Assembly (NCBI RefSeq): GCF_019655855.1
Contig: NZ_BPFX01000027.1
Span: forward strand, 1-64,000
Length of the DNA: 64,000 bases
Reading direction: 5' to 3'
Source: Pseudomonas paralcaligenes
GTDB taxonomy: Bacteria > Pseudomonadota > Gammaproteobacteria > Pseudomonadales > Pseudomonadaceae
Made by a program: the position numbers and the translations under genes
Shown here: piece by piece, positions 19,197 through 27,461 of the stretch
Layout of the letters: every line of letters begins with the position of its first letter
Numbering within the stretch: the stretch's first letter is position 1
Notes under the pieces: model-generated
What the model was told of the DNA's origin: nothing
The model's input: the letters and a program-made list of their open reading frames with translations, nothing else
The model's database searches: none

Positions 19197-20267
19197 CTAG
19201 TTATGCTGGGGAAGCGGTTGGGCGGCATCCCGCCTTGGCCGTGAAGGCCGGGCCATCGCGGCCAAGGCCGCTCCCGCAGGGGCACGCAGTCGGTAGTTGA
19301 TCAGCACCAGCACCAGCAGCAGCGCGGCGCCGCCGCCGTTGTGCGCCACCGCCACGGCCAGCGGCAGGTGCAGCAGCACGTTGCTCACGCCGAGGCTGAC
19401 CTGTACGGCCAGGGCCAGCAGCAGCAGGCCGGCCAGGCGGCCGAGGCCGGCGGCGCGCAGGCGCCAGGCCAGCAGCAGGAGGATCAGGCTGAGCGCCACC
19501 GCGCCGAGGCGGTGGGTCATGTGGATGGCGGTGCGGGCGTCGCTGTCGAGCTGGCCGCCCAGGTAGTTGGGGCCGATGTGCTGGGTCAGGTGGAAGCCGT
19601 TGGCGAAGTCCATCGCCGGCCACCATTCGCCGTGACAGGTCGGCAGGTCGACGCAGGCGACCGCCGCGTAGTTGGAGCTGACCCAGCCGCCCAGGGCGAT
19701 CTGCCCGACGGCCAGGCACAGCGCCGCGATGGCGAGCAGGCGCAGGCGCGCCGATACGTTTGCCAGCACCGGCAGCCGGCCGGACAGGCGCAGGGTCAGC
19801 AGGAACAGCAGCGCCAGGGTGGTGAAGCCGCCGAGCAGGTGCGCGGTGACCACCTGGGGCCACAGCTGCAGGGTCACCGTCCACATGCCGAAGGCGGCCT
19901 GGGCGACCACCACGCCGAGCAGCAGCAGGGGCAGCTTCAGCGGCCTGCCGGGTTCGTCGCGGCGGCGCAGCGCCTGCACGGCGAGGCCGAGGATGACCAG
20001 GCCGAGGGTGCCGGCGAAGTAGCGGTGGACCATCTCGTTCCAGCCCTTTTCCACCTCCACCGGCGCCTCGGGGAAGCGCGCCTCGGCCAGGGCCTGCTTG
20101 TGCTCGCTCATCGGCACGCCGAGGAAGCCGTAGCAGCCCGGCCAGTCCGGGCAGCCGAGCCCGGCGTGGGTCAGGCGGGTGTAGGCGCCGAGCAGTACCA
20201 CCACCACCGTCAGCAGGGTGGCGAACAGGGCCAGGCGGTAGCCGGGCAGGGTCTTGCGTTCACTCAT
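19197..20267 (-). CDS. ctaA: Heme A synthase (COX15/CtaA)
   Basis: 356 residues with eight predicted membrane helices. It oxidises heme O to heme A for the aa3 oxidase. The N-terminal YTRLTHAGLGCPDWPGCYG holds the family cysteines, and conserved histidines occur in MVHRYFAGTLG, VTAHLLGGF, LTQHIGPN and MTHRLGAVAL. The last ~27 residues, after INYRLRAP, are Ala/Arg/Pro-rich and are encoded by a REP palindrome (19214-19279), so the natural C-terminus was probably replaced. The membrane core appears complete. Confidence 0.92.
   Translation of the reverse strand: MSERKTLPGYRLALFATLLTVVVVLLGAYTRLTHAGLGCPDWPGCYGFLGVPMSEHKQALAEARFPEAPVEVEKGWNEMVHRYFAGTLGLVILGLAVQALRRRDEPGRPLKLPLLLLGVVVAQAAFGMWTVTLQLWPQVVTAHLLGGFTTLALLFLLTLRLSGRLPVLANVSARLRLLAIAALCLAVGQIALGGWVSSNYAAVACVDLPTCHGEWWPAMDFANGFHLTQHIGPNYLGGQLDSDARTAIHMTHRLGAVALSLILLLLAWRLRAAGLGRLAGLLLLALAVQVSLGVSNVLLHLPLAVAVAHNGGGAALLLVLVLINYRLRAPAGAALAAMARPSRPRRDAAQPLPQHN
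19214..19279. repeat. REP palindrome inside the 3' end of ctaA
   Basis: Inverted arms ending GCGGCCAAGGCCGCTCCCGCAG, the same family as the REPINs at 44-60 kb, here within coding sequence and slightly degenerate. Confidence 0.75.
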
Positions 20268-20350
20268 CCGGGGCCTCTCTTGTTCTTATAGGGGGTACCA
20301 GCATCTGCTCATGATCCTGCGAGCCAGGGACGCTGAAAAAGTCCTCTTCA

Positions 20351-20414
20351 CTCCCGCGCAAGCGGGAGCCGAGATGTCGCGGGGCTTCTGGACTCCCGCT
20401 TGCGCGGGAATGAC
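20351..20414. repeat. Inverted pair of CTCCCGCGCAAGCGGGAG-type repeats
   Basis: CTCCCGCGCAAGCGGGAG (20351-20368) and ACTCCCGCTTGCGCGGGAATGAC (20392-20414) face each other. The reverse complement of the second starts GTCATTCCCGCGCAAGCGGGA, a widespread proteobacterial dispersed repeat. A related pair is at 63365-63434. The rest of the 283-base gap between ctaA and the next gene shows no coding signal. Confidence 0.7.
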
Positions 20415-20550
20415 GACCCTGTCAGTACCGTCTCTGGAGCCAGGCAAGGCGGAGGCGGGCGAAGCAACGCAGCTCAGGAGCGGTAAATGGGCATGCCGAG
20501 CCCGCTTCCAACGCGGGCTGGCCGACGCGCAGCCGATCATGGGCAGGCTC

Positions 20551-21138
20551 TCAGCCGATCTGCGACAGCTTCAGCAGCAGCCGCAGATCGTTGAGGATGT
20601 CCTTGCCCTTGCTGGTGGCGTCGTAGCGCAGCACCAGGTTGCCCTTGGGATCGACGATCCACAGCAGGGCGCCCTGGCCGGCCGGCACCGCCTTGTCGTA
20701 GCGCAGGTTGTCGAGGTGGTAGCGGCCCAGCTGGGGGTATTCGCGCCTGAGTTGCTCGTCGTAGTCGGCGGCCAGCGGCCGGCTCACCGCCAGTCCGTGG
20801 ACGGCACGGGTGGCGTCGCGGTTGAGGCCGATGTGGATCTGCCGGGCGGCGTAGACCAGTTGGCGGCAGTCCTCGGCGCAGTCGCCGGGGGCGGTGACCA
20901 GCAGTTGCCAGCGTTCCTCGCTCGCGCCCTGTACGCCGATGTCGGCGATCTGGGTGCCATCGCCGACCAGGGCGCCGTGATAGTTGCGTCCTTCCGGCAC
21001 CCAGAAGCGCCACTGGTACATGGCGGTGGCCAGGATCATCGGGCCGACCGCCACCAGCAGCAGCAGGATCAGCTGCAGGCGCCCGCGCGCCCTGGGCGCT
21101 TCAGGAGTGGAAAGGGCCGGATTCATGGCTGGGCTCAT
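20551..21138 (-). CDS. Membrane-anchored SCO-like protein in the oxidase cluster (PA0111-like)
   Basis: 195 residues beginning MSPAMNPALSTPEA, start chosen because GGGAG lies eight bases upstream. One membrane helix (LILLLLVAVGPMILATAMY, residues ~23-41) is followed by a periplasmic domain with DCAEDC (a CxxxC pair at 87 and 91) and a final LLWIVDPKGNLVLRYD strand pair. The spacing and order recall SCO/thioredoxin-like copper chaperones. It is usually annotated as hypothetical. It overlaps surf1 by 38 bases and precedes ctaA, so a role in oxidase assembly is likely but inferred. Confidence 0.7.
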   Translation of the reverse strand: MSPAMNPALSTPEAPRARGRLQLILLLLVAVGPMILATAMYQWRFWVPEGRNYHGALVGDGTQIADIGVQGASEERWQLLVTAPGDCAEDCRQLVYAARQIHIGLNRDATRAVHGLAVSRPLAADYDEQLRREYPQLGRYHLDNLRYDKAVPAGQGALLWIVDPKGNLVLRYDATSKGKDILNDLRLLLKLSQIG

Positions 21139-21856
21139 GCTGTTTCTCCCGCGCGGTCTGGCGCGCTGTGTGGATGCCGAGATAGAGGTAGAGGCCGACC
21201 AGGGCGACGGCCATGGCGAACCATTGCACGGCGTAGCCGGTGTGTTTTTCCGGGGCCATGGCCACCAGTGGCCATTCGGCCTGGTAGGCGGCCGGGCCGG
21301 GTTCGAGGCGCACTTCGTAGGCCATGCCGCCGCGCCCGAGCTGGCGCCACAGGCGTTCCGGCTCGACGGCCGTGACCAGGCGCGGCCAGTCGCCGCCGGC
21401 CGGGTCATCCTGCAGCTGGAAGGTCTTGCCGACCGGCACGTAGACCCGCGCCACCAGGTCCAGCGGCTGCTCGGGGGTGTCGAAGCGCGGCGGCGTGCGC
21501 CGGTCCGGCCAGGGCAGCCAGCCGCGGTTGACCAGCAGCCAGAGGCCGGAGGCCTGGTCGTAGAAGGGTTGCAGCAGCTCGACGCCGACCTGGCCGCCGC
21601 GCTGGCGGTTGTCCAGCAGCAGGCTATGGCGTTCGTCGAACTGGCCGTGCAGGCGGATGCGCAGGTGGGAGAGGTCGGCGCGCGGTTCGAGGTCGGTGAC
21701 GCCCATGGGTTCGGCGTGCTCGCGGGCGGCGAAGTCGGCGAGCAGCAGGCGCTTCTCCCCGGCGCGGGCGAGTTGCCAGAAGCCCAGGCCGACCAGCAGC
21801 GGCAACAGCAGCGCGACCACGATGCTGGGCAGCAGCCCCGGACGGAAACCGATCAT
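21101..21856 (-). CDS. SURF1 family cytochrome oxidase assembly protein
   Basis: 251 residues, starting MIGFRPGLLPSIVVAL. It has the two-helix SURF1 layout: a helix at the N-terminus ending LGFWQLARAGEKR (the conserved FWQLxRxxEK motif), a large periplasmic domain containing VNRGWLP, and a C-terminal helix (GYAVQWFAMAVALVGLYLYLG). It helps insert heme A into subunit I. The frame is open for 25 codons upstream, but this would overlap the divergent small gene's promoter and lacks family character. Confidence 0.88.
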   Translation of the reverse strand: MIGFRPGLLPSIVVALLLPLLVGLGFWQLARAGEKRLLLADFAAREHAEPMGVTDLEPRADLSHLRIRLHGQFDERHSLLLDNRQRGGQVGVELLQPFYDQASGLWLLVNRGWLPWPDRRTPPRFDTPEQPLDLVARVYVPVGKTFQLQDDPAGGDWPRLVTAVEPERLWRQLGRGGMAYEVRLEPGPAAYQAEWPLVAMAPEKHTGYAVQWFAMAVALVGLYLYLGIHTARQTAREKQHEPSHESGPFHS

Positions 21857-21933
21857 GCCCCTGTGCCCGGGGCCGGAATGCGGCTGGCTATACTGGAACT
21901 GCACACCGTCTTCCCCCATTTCCGGAGTCACGC

Positions 21934-22137
21934 ATGCTCAAGGCCGCGATCATCCTCCTGCTGCTGGCCACCCTGGCCAGCCTGTTCAGTGGCCTGTTCT
22001 TCCTGGTCAGGGACGAGGGCCGCGGCTCGCGCCTGGTCAACGCCCTGACGCTCCGCGTGATCCTCGCCTCCGTCACCCTGGCGCTCATCGCCTGGGGCTT
22101 CTACAGCGGCCAACTGGTCTCCCACGTTACCTGGTAG
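21934..22137 (+). CDS. Twin transmembrane protein (DUF2909-type, PA0109-like)
   Basis: 67 residues with two hydrophobic helices (KAAIILLLLATLASLFSGLFFLV and ILASVTLALIAWGFYSG) separated by a charged loop with RDEGRGSR. Small proteins like this lie inside aa3 oxidase clusters of many Pseudomonas, on the strand opposite to the oxidase genes. Function unknown; an accessory role in oxidase assembly is inferred only from position. Confidence 0.8.
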   Translation: MLKAAIILLLLATLASLFSGLFFLVRDEGRGSRLVNALTLRVILASVTLALIAWGFYSGQLVSHVTW

Positions 22138-22146
22138 CGACTGGCT

Positions 22147-23034
22147 TCAAAGCACGTAGACGAAGATGAACAGGCCGATCCAGACCACGTCGACGAAGTG
22201 CCAGTACCAGCTGGCGGCCTCGAAGCCGAAGTGTTTCTCCGAGTCGAAGTGGCCCTTCATGATGCGCACCAGCATCACCGTCAGGATCAGCGCGCCCATG
22301 GTCACGTGCGCGCCGTGGAAGCCGGTGAGCATGAAGAAGGTCGCGCCGTAGATGCCCGAGCCGAGGGTCAGGCCCAGTTCGGTGTAGGCCTCGTAGTATT
22401 CGTAGGCCTGCAGCACGACGAAGACCACGCCGAGCAGCACGGTCAGCGCCAGCCACATCTTCAGCGGGCCGCGCTTGTCCTTCTTCAGGGCGTGGTGGGC
22501 GAAGGTGACGGTGAAGCTGGAGGTGATCAGCAAGATGGTGTTGATCAGCGGCAGGTGCCACGGGCTGATCACTTCGGTCGGCCCCGGGAACAGCTTGGGA
22601 TCGGGGTTGTTCAGCAGCGGCCAGGTGTATTCGAAGTTCGGCCACAGCATGTTGGTGACGCCCTTGTCGCCTTCGCCGCCGAGCCAGGGGCCGGCCCACA
22701 TGCGGATGTAGAACAGCGCGCCGAAGAAGGCGGCGAAGAACATCACTTCGGAGAAGATGAACCAGCTCATGCCCCAGCGGAACGAGCGGTCCATCTGCGC
22801 GCTGTAGAGGCCGCCGCGGCTTTCCTTGACGACGTTGCCGAACCAGCCGAACAGCATGTAGGCGAGGATCAGGCCGCCGACGAAGAAGATCAGCGGGCCG
22901 TTGGATTCCGCGCGGTCGGCCTTGAGGTCGTTGAACCAGCTGCCGATACCGTAGACGGTGGTGAGCATGCCGATGGTGGCGATGATCGGCCACTTGCTCT
23001 GGGCGGGAACGTAGTAGTTCTCGTGACTCGACAT
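22147..23034 (-). CDS. coIII: Cytochrome c oxidase subunit III
   Basis: 295 residues with seven predicted helices. It starts MSSHENYYVPAQSKWP behind a strong TAAGGAG. HFVDVVWIGLFIFVY at the C-terminus, WPLLNNPDP and GFHGAHVTMGALILT are characteristic of subunit III of heme-copper oxidases. It stabilises the proton uptake path of subunit I. It follows ctaG on the same strand in the usual coxB-coxA-ctaG-coIII order. Confidence 0.95.
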   Translation of the reverse strand: MSSHENYYVPAQSKWPIIATIGMLTTVYGIGSWFNDLKADRAESNGPLIFFVGGLILAYMLFGWFGNVVKESRGGLYSAQMDRSFRWGMSWFIFSEVMFFAAFFGALFYIRMWAGPWLGGEGDKGVTNMLWPNFEYTWPLLNNPDPKLFPGPTEVISPWHLPLINTILLITSSFTVTFAHHALKKDKRGPLKMWLALTVLLGVVFVVLQAYEYYEAYTELGLTLGSGIYGATFFMLTGFHGAHVTMGALILTVMLVRIMKGHFDSEKHFGFEAASWYWHFVDVVWIGLFIFVYVL

Positions 23035-23047
23035 TTTCTTGTTCTCC

Positions 23048-23626
23048 TTATGGAGCCGCCCCGGCAGGGGCTGTCTGGGCAAGAGTCGCCTGCGCGACGG
23101 GTGGTTTGCGCGCAGTGATATCGAACAGGGTGTAGGCCAGGGTCAGGTGCCTCACGTCCTTCGGCAGATCCCGGTCGACGATGAAGCGCACCGGCATCTC
23201 GATGCGCTCGCCCGGCTGCAGCACCTGCTGGGTGAAACAGAAGCACTCGGTCTTGTGGAAGAAGGCGGCGGCCTTCGACGGCGCCACGCTGGGAATGGCC
23301 TGGGCGGTCATCGGCCTGCTGGTGGGGTTGTGGGCGATGAACACCATCTCGTTGCTCGAGCCGGCCGACACCGTCAGCTCGTCCGTGGTCGGATGGAATT
23401 CCCAGGACATGCCGGCGGCGTTGGTGGCGAGGAACTGCACCCGTACCTGGCGCTGCTCGTCCACCGACTGCTCGCCCTGGTAGGCCCCGGCGGTCTTGCC
23501 GTTGATGCCGAAGGCCTGGCACATCACGTCGTAGATCGGCACCAGGGCGAAGCCGAAGGCGAACATGCAGGCCACCACCAGCAGCAGGCGAGTGACCAGG
23601 CGACGGTTGTCCAGGGCTTCGCTCAC
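23048..23626 (-). CDS. ctaG: Cytochrome c oxidase assembly protein CtaG (Cox11)
   Basis: 192 residues. An N-terminal membrane helix (LVTRLLLVVACMFAFGFALVPIYDVMC) is followed by a periplasmic immunoglobulin-like domain with the copper-binding motif ECFCF. It inserts copper into the CuB site of subunit I. It sits 13 bases after coxA and 13 before subunit III, so it is expressed in one unit with them. Confidence 0.94.
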   Translation of the reverse strand: MSEALDNRRLVTRLLLVVACMFAFGFALVPIYDVMCQAFGINGKTAGAYQGEQSVDEQRQVRVQFLATNAAGMSWEFHPTTDELTVSAGSSNEMVFIAHNPTSRPMTAQAIPSVAPSKAAAFFHKTECFCFTQQVLQPGERIEMPVRFIVDRDLPKDVRHLTLAYTLFDITARKPPVAQATLAQTAPAGAAP

Positions 23627-23639
23627 GACCGCGCGCCTC

Positions 23640-25232
23640 CTACTTCACTTCCGGCGGCGTGCTGAAGGTGTGGTAGGGCGCCGGCGAGGGCACGCTCCAC
23701 TCCAGCCCGTCGGCGCCGTCCCAGGGCTTGGCCGGGGCGGGTTTGCCGCCACGGATGCACTTGATGACGATGAACAGGAAGAGGAACTGGGTGGCGCCGA
23801 AGGTGAAGGCGCCGATCGACGAGATCATGTTGAAGTCGGCGAACTGCAGGTTGTAGTCCGGAATCCGCCGCGGCATGCCGGCCAGGCCGACGAAGTGCAT
23901 CGGGAAGAACGCCAGGTTCATGCCGATGAAGCTCATCCAGAAGTGCAGCTTGGCCAGGGTCTCGTCGTACATGTGGCCGGTCCACTTGGGCAGCCAGTAA
24001 TAGGCCGAGGCGAAGATGCCGAAGATCGCGCCCGGCACCAGCACGTAGTGGAAGTGCGCCACCACGAAGTAGGTGTCGTGGTACTGGAAGTCCGCCGGGG
24101 CGATGGCCAGCATCAGCCCGGAGAAGCCGCCGATGGTGAACAGGATGACGAAGGCGACGGCGAACAGCATCGGCGCCTCGAAGGTCATCGAACCGCGCCA
24201 CATGGTGCTCACCCAGTTGAACACTTTCACCCCGGTGGGCACGGCGATCAGCATGGTGGCGTACATGAAGAACAGTTCGCCGGTCAGCGGGATGCCGACG
24301 GTGAACATGTGGTGGGCCCAGACGATGAACGAGAGGAAGGCGATGGCGCCGGTGGCGTAGACCATCGAGGTGTAGCCGAACAGCGGCTTGCGGGCGAAGG
24401 CGGGGATGATCGAGCTGACGGCGCCGAACGCCGGCAGGATCATGATGTACACCTCGGGGTGACCGAAGAACCAGAACACGTGCTGGAACAGCACCGGGTC
24501 GCCGCCGCCGGCCGCGCTGAAGAAGCTGGTGCCGAAGTGAATGTCCATCAGCATCATGGTCACCACCCCGGCCAGTACTGGCATCACCGCGATCAGCAGG
24601 AAGGCGGTTATCAGCCAGGTCCAGACGAACAGCGGCATCTTCATCAGGGTCATGCCGGGGGCGCGCAGGTTGAGGATGGTGGCGATCACGTTGATCGCGC
24701 CCATGATCGAGCTGATGCCCATCAGGTGGATGGCGAAGATGAAGAAGGTCACCGACTCCGGCGCGTAGGTGGTTGATAGCGGCGCGTAGAAGGTCCAGCC
24801 GAAGTTCGGCCCGCCGCCCTCCATGAACAGGGTCGACACCAGCAGGCCGAAGGCCGCCGGCAGCAGCCAGAAGCTGAAGTTGTTCATCCTCGGCAGAGCC
24901 ATGTCGGGCGCCCCGACCATCAGCGGGATCATCCAGTTGGCCAGGCCGACGAAGGCCGGCATCACCGCGCCGAACACCATGATCAGGCCGTGCATGGTGG
25001 TCATCTGGTTGAAGAAGGCCGGCTCGACGATCTGCAGGCCGGGCTGGAACAGCTCGGCGCGGATGACCATGGCCATGGACCCGCCCAGCAGGAACATGGC
25101 GAAGCTGAACCACAGGTACATGCTGCCGATGTCCTTGTGGTTGGTGGTCAGCACCCAGCGCATCAGCCCCTTGGCCGGGCCGTGGTGATGGTCATGTCCG
25201 GCATGACCGTTGTGATCGATCACTGCACTCAT
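23640..25232 (-). CDS. coxA: Cytochrome c oxidase subunit I (aa3 type)
   Basis: 530-residue, 12-helix catalytic subunit. It carries heme a, the heme a3-CuB site and the D/K proton channels. Visible signatures: WFFGHPEVYIMILPAFG with the His-Tyr cross-linked pair, IVWAHHMFTVG with the two CuB histidines, and FVVAHFHYVLVPG with the heme histidines. The N-terminal MSAVIDHNGHAGHDHHHG is histidine-rich. It is transcribed after coxB with a 4-base gap. Confidence 0.96.
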   Translation of the reverse strand: MSAVIDHNGHAGHDHHHGPAKGLMRWVLTTNHKDIGSMYLWFSFAMFLLGGSMAMVIRAELFQPGLQIVEPAFFNQMTTMHGLIMVFGAVMPAFVGLANWMIPLMVGAPDMALPRMNNFSFWLLPAAFGLLVSTLFMEGGGPNFGWTFYAPLSTTYAPESVTFFIFAIHLMGISSIMGAINVIATILNLRAPGMTLMKMPLFVWTWLITAFLLIAVMPVLAGVVTMMLMDIHFGTSFFSAAGGGDPVLFQHVFWFFGHPEVYIMILPAFGAVSSIIPAFARKPLFGYTSMVYATGAIAFLSFIVWAHHMFTVGIPLTGELFFMYATMLIAVPTGVKVFNWVSTMWRGSMTFEAPMLFAVAFVILFTIGGFSGLMLAIAPADFQYHDTYFVVAHFHYVLVPGAIFGIFASAYYWLPKWTGHMYDETLAKLHFWMSFIGMNLAFFPMHFVGLAGMPRRIPDYNLQFADFNMISSIGAFTFGATQFLFLFIVIKCIRGGKPAPAKPWDGADGLEWSVPSPAPYHTFSTPPEVK

Positions 25233-25236
25233 GTCC

Positions 25237-26361
25237 TTACTCCTGAGCCTGTTTGAACGCGAGGATGTCCTTCGGCGTAACCATGTCGTTCACGGCGTTG
25301 CCCCAGGCGTTGCGCTCGTAGGTGATGATGGCGGCGAGGTCGACTTCCGACAGCTGCTTGCCGAACGCGGCCATGGCGGTGCCCGGCTTGCCCTCGACCA
25401 CGATGTGGATGTGGTCCTGGACCGGGCCGGTGGCGATCTTCGAGCCCTTCAGCGCCGGGAACATGGGCGGCAGGCCCTCGCCGTTGGCCTGGTGGCAGGA
25501 GGCGCAGTTGGTCTGGTAGGCCTTCTCGCCACGGGCCATCAGCTCCTCGCGGGTCCATTCCTTGCTGGTCAGCTCCTTGAGCTTGGCGGCCTCTTCCTTG
25601 CGGGTGGCCAGCCACGCGGCGAAGTCTTCCTTGCTCTTGGCCTCGACCACCACGGGCATGAAGCCGTGGTCCTTGCCGCACAGCTCGGTGCACTGGCCAC
25701 GGTAGATGCCGGGCTCTTCGATGCGCGTCCAGGATTCGTTGATGAAGCCGGGGATGGCGTCCTTCTTCACCGCCAGGGCCGGTACCCACCAGGAGTGGAT
25801 CACGTCGGCGGCGGTGATCAGGAAGCGCACCTTGGTGCCCACCGGCACCACCAGCGGCTCGTCGACCTCCAGCAGGTAGTGCTCGTCCTTGTTCGCCCGG
25901 TTGTAGATCTGGTCGGACGGGGTGGCCAGGTTGCTGAAGAACTCCACGTCCTGGCCCAGGTACTTGTAGTGCCACTTCCACTGGTAGCCGGTGACCTGGA
26001 TGTCCAGCTCGGACTCGGACGTGTCGTAGATGTCGATCAGGGTCTTGGTGGCGGGCACGGCCATGACCACCAGGATGACGAGGGGCACGATGGTCCAGAG
26101 GATTTCTACCGTCGTGCTCTCGTGGAAGTGCGCGGGTTGCTGGCCGGTGGAGCGGCGGTGGATCAGCATCGACCAGAACATCACGCCGAATACCACCACG
26201 CCGATCACGACGCAGATCCAGAAGATGATCATGTGCAGATCGAAGACTGAACGGCTGACCTCGGTGACACCCGGCAGCATGTTCACTGCCCACTCGGCGT
26301 GCGCCGAGCCAAATGTCAACCACAGCAGGAGGCCCATCCAGACTCGTGGATGTCGCATCAT
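25237..26361 (-). CDS. coxB: Cytochrome c oxidase subunit II with fused cytochrome c domain
   Basis: 374 residues. A signal peptide (LLLWLTFGSAHA), two helices, a cupredoxin domain with the CuA cluster (GQCTELCGKDHGFM) and HSWWVPAL, then a C-terminal cytochrome c domain with CASCH (near residue 296). The fused heme domain identifies a caa3-like oxidase that can take electrons from c4/c5-type carriers. Its gene is first in the oxidase operon, and the 374-base upstream gap holds a sigma-S-like promoter. Confidence 0.95.
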   Translation of the reverse strand: MMRHPRVWMGLLLWLTFGSAHAEWAVNMLPGVTEVSRSVFDLHMIIFWICVVIGVVVFGVMFWSMLIHRRSTGQQPAHFHESTTVEILWTIVPLVILVVMAVPATKTLIDIYDTSESELDIQVTGYQWKWHYKYLGQDVEFFSNLATPSDQIYNRANKDEHYLLEVDEPLVVPVGTKVRFLITAADVIHSWWVPALAVKKDAIPGFINESWTRIEEPGIYRGQCTELCGKDHGFMPVVVEAKSKEDFAAWLATRKEEAAKLKELTSKEWTREELMARGEKAYQTNCASCHQANGEGLPPMFPALKGSKIATGPVQDHIHIVVEGKPGTAMAAFGKQLSEVDLAAIITYERNAWGNAVNDMVTPKDILAFKQAQE

Positions 26362-26508
26362 TGCGGGTTCCCCTCGTTGTTCTTGTTATCCCGCCGGCTA
26401 AGCCTGCGGCTAAGGGATCGACTGCCGATACTGCTGGCTTATCACTTGTCGAAACCTCTCCGTGCCGAAGCCCGTCCGGTTCCATCAGGTTCACGCCTTG
26501 CGAGTTCG

Positions 26509-26536
26509 AGTATAGACAGGGAGTGCGACATCACAA
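26509..26536 (-). promoter_or_regulatory. Candidate RpoS/sigma-70-type promoter of the cox operon
   Basis: On the minus strand, TTGTGA (26536-26531), 16 bases, then CTATACT with TATACT at 26514-26509. The C before TATACT is a sigma-S feature, in keeping with the known RpoS dependence of the P. aeruginosa aa3 oxidase. It would leave a leader of about 140 bases. No other feature is recognised in 26362-26735. Confidence 0.45.
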
Positions 26537-26735
26537 CGCAGCCAGAAAAATAACGCCCGATTTTTGTCCAGGCCGCGCCGGCTGCGGGATGGCGTCCAGC
26601 GAAGCGGCACCGGGCGGAGCGGTTTATAGCTCCAGCTACTAACCATGAAATAATTATGACAATCCGTTCTTAGTCCCAGCCCGTCGCCAGCTAAGGTGAG
26701 TTTTCGTTTCTATCTCATGTCCATCCGGAGCCGTC

Positions 26736-27383
26736 ATGAATACCCCCGCCCTGCGCGAACAGATCCAGCGCGCCCTCTCTCATGAAGCCAGCAGCGGTGA
26801 CCTGGCCCGCCAGCTCGAAGGCCGCTTCGACCGGCTGCATCCGATCATCCAGTTGCCCGAGCGCGATGCCCGGGGTGTGCTCGAACGCTTCGTCGCCGCC
26901 TATGTGGAGCAGGTGCCGGATGTGCTCGATGCGGCCAATGCCGTCGCCCGCGAGGCCGGCATCGAGGCGCAGGTGAAACCGGTGCTGAAGCTGGCCGAAC
27001 AGTTCTTCCTCAGCCCGCCGAGCATCATGGAAGGCCATCAGGGCCTGGATGCGCTGCTGGACGAGGCCTACCTGGCCCATCGCCTGGTCGAGGAAGTGAA
27101 CGACCGCTACATCGCCCACCTGGGGCAGCCGCTGATCCCGCTGGATACCACCGTCGCCAACGTGATCGCCCATCAGCTGATCGGCGAGCCGTTCGCCAAC
27201 CAGCTGGATGAAGCGGTGCATCACGCGGTCGAGGAAATGCTGGACGAGCAGGTGTTCCACCAGGATTCGGTGCAGGAATACCGCGCCCGCCTGAGCAACC
27301 CGCAGACCGTGGCGGCCTGGCAGAACTGGCCGTGCCTGTCGCGCCAGCTGGGTGTGGAGCTGGGCCTGCCGGTCAGCGCCTGA
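26736..27383 (+). CDS. Conserved hypothetical protein (PA0104-like)
   Basis: 215 residues, no signal peptide or membrane helix, rich in acidic and leucine residues and probably all-helical. Begins MNTPALREQIQRALSHEAS. The family is not recognised beyond its conserved position beside the Pseudomonas cox cluster. It is divergent from coxB and convergent with the carbonic anhydrase gene, with a terminator between them. No function can be proposed. Confidence 0.75.
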   Translation: MNTPALREQIQRALSHEASSGDLARQLEGRFDRLHPIIQLPERDARGVLERFVAAYVEQVPDVLDAANAVAREAGIEAQVKPVLKLAEQFFLSPPSIMEGHQGLDALLDEAYLAHRLVEEVNDRYIAHLGQPLIPLDTTVANVIAHQLIGEPFANQLDEAVHHAVEEMLDEQVFHQDSVQEYRARLSNPQTVAAWQNWPCLSRQLGVELGLPVSA

Positions 27384-27431
27384 CTTCGCCGCCGCTGGTC
27401 CCGGACTGCGTCCGGGCTACCGGCCCACAGT

Positions 27432-27457
27432 AAAAGGCCCGCATCCGCGGGCCTTTT
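27432..27457. terminator. Bidirectional terminator between convergent genes
   Basis: AAAAGGCCCGC / GCGGGCCTTTT stem with a four-base loop. T-runs on both strands allow it to stop both the gene ending at 27383 and the carbonic anhydrase gene ending at 27462. Confidence 0.85.
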
Positions 27458-27461
27458 CGTT

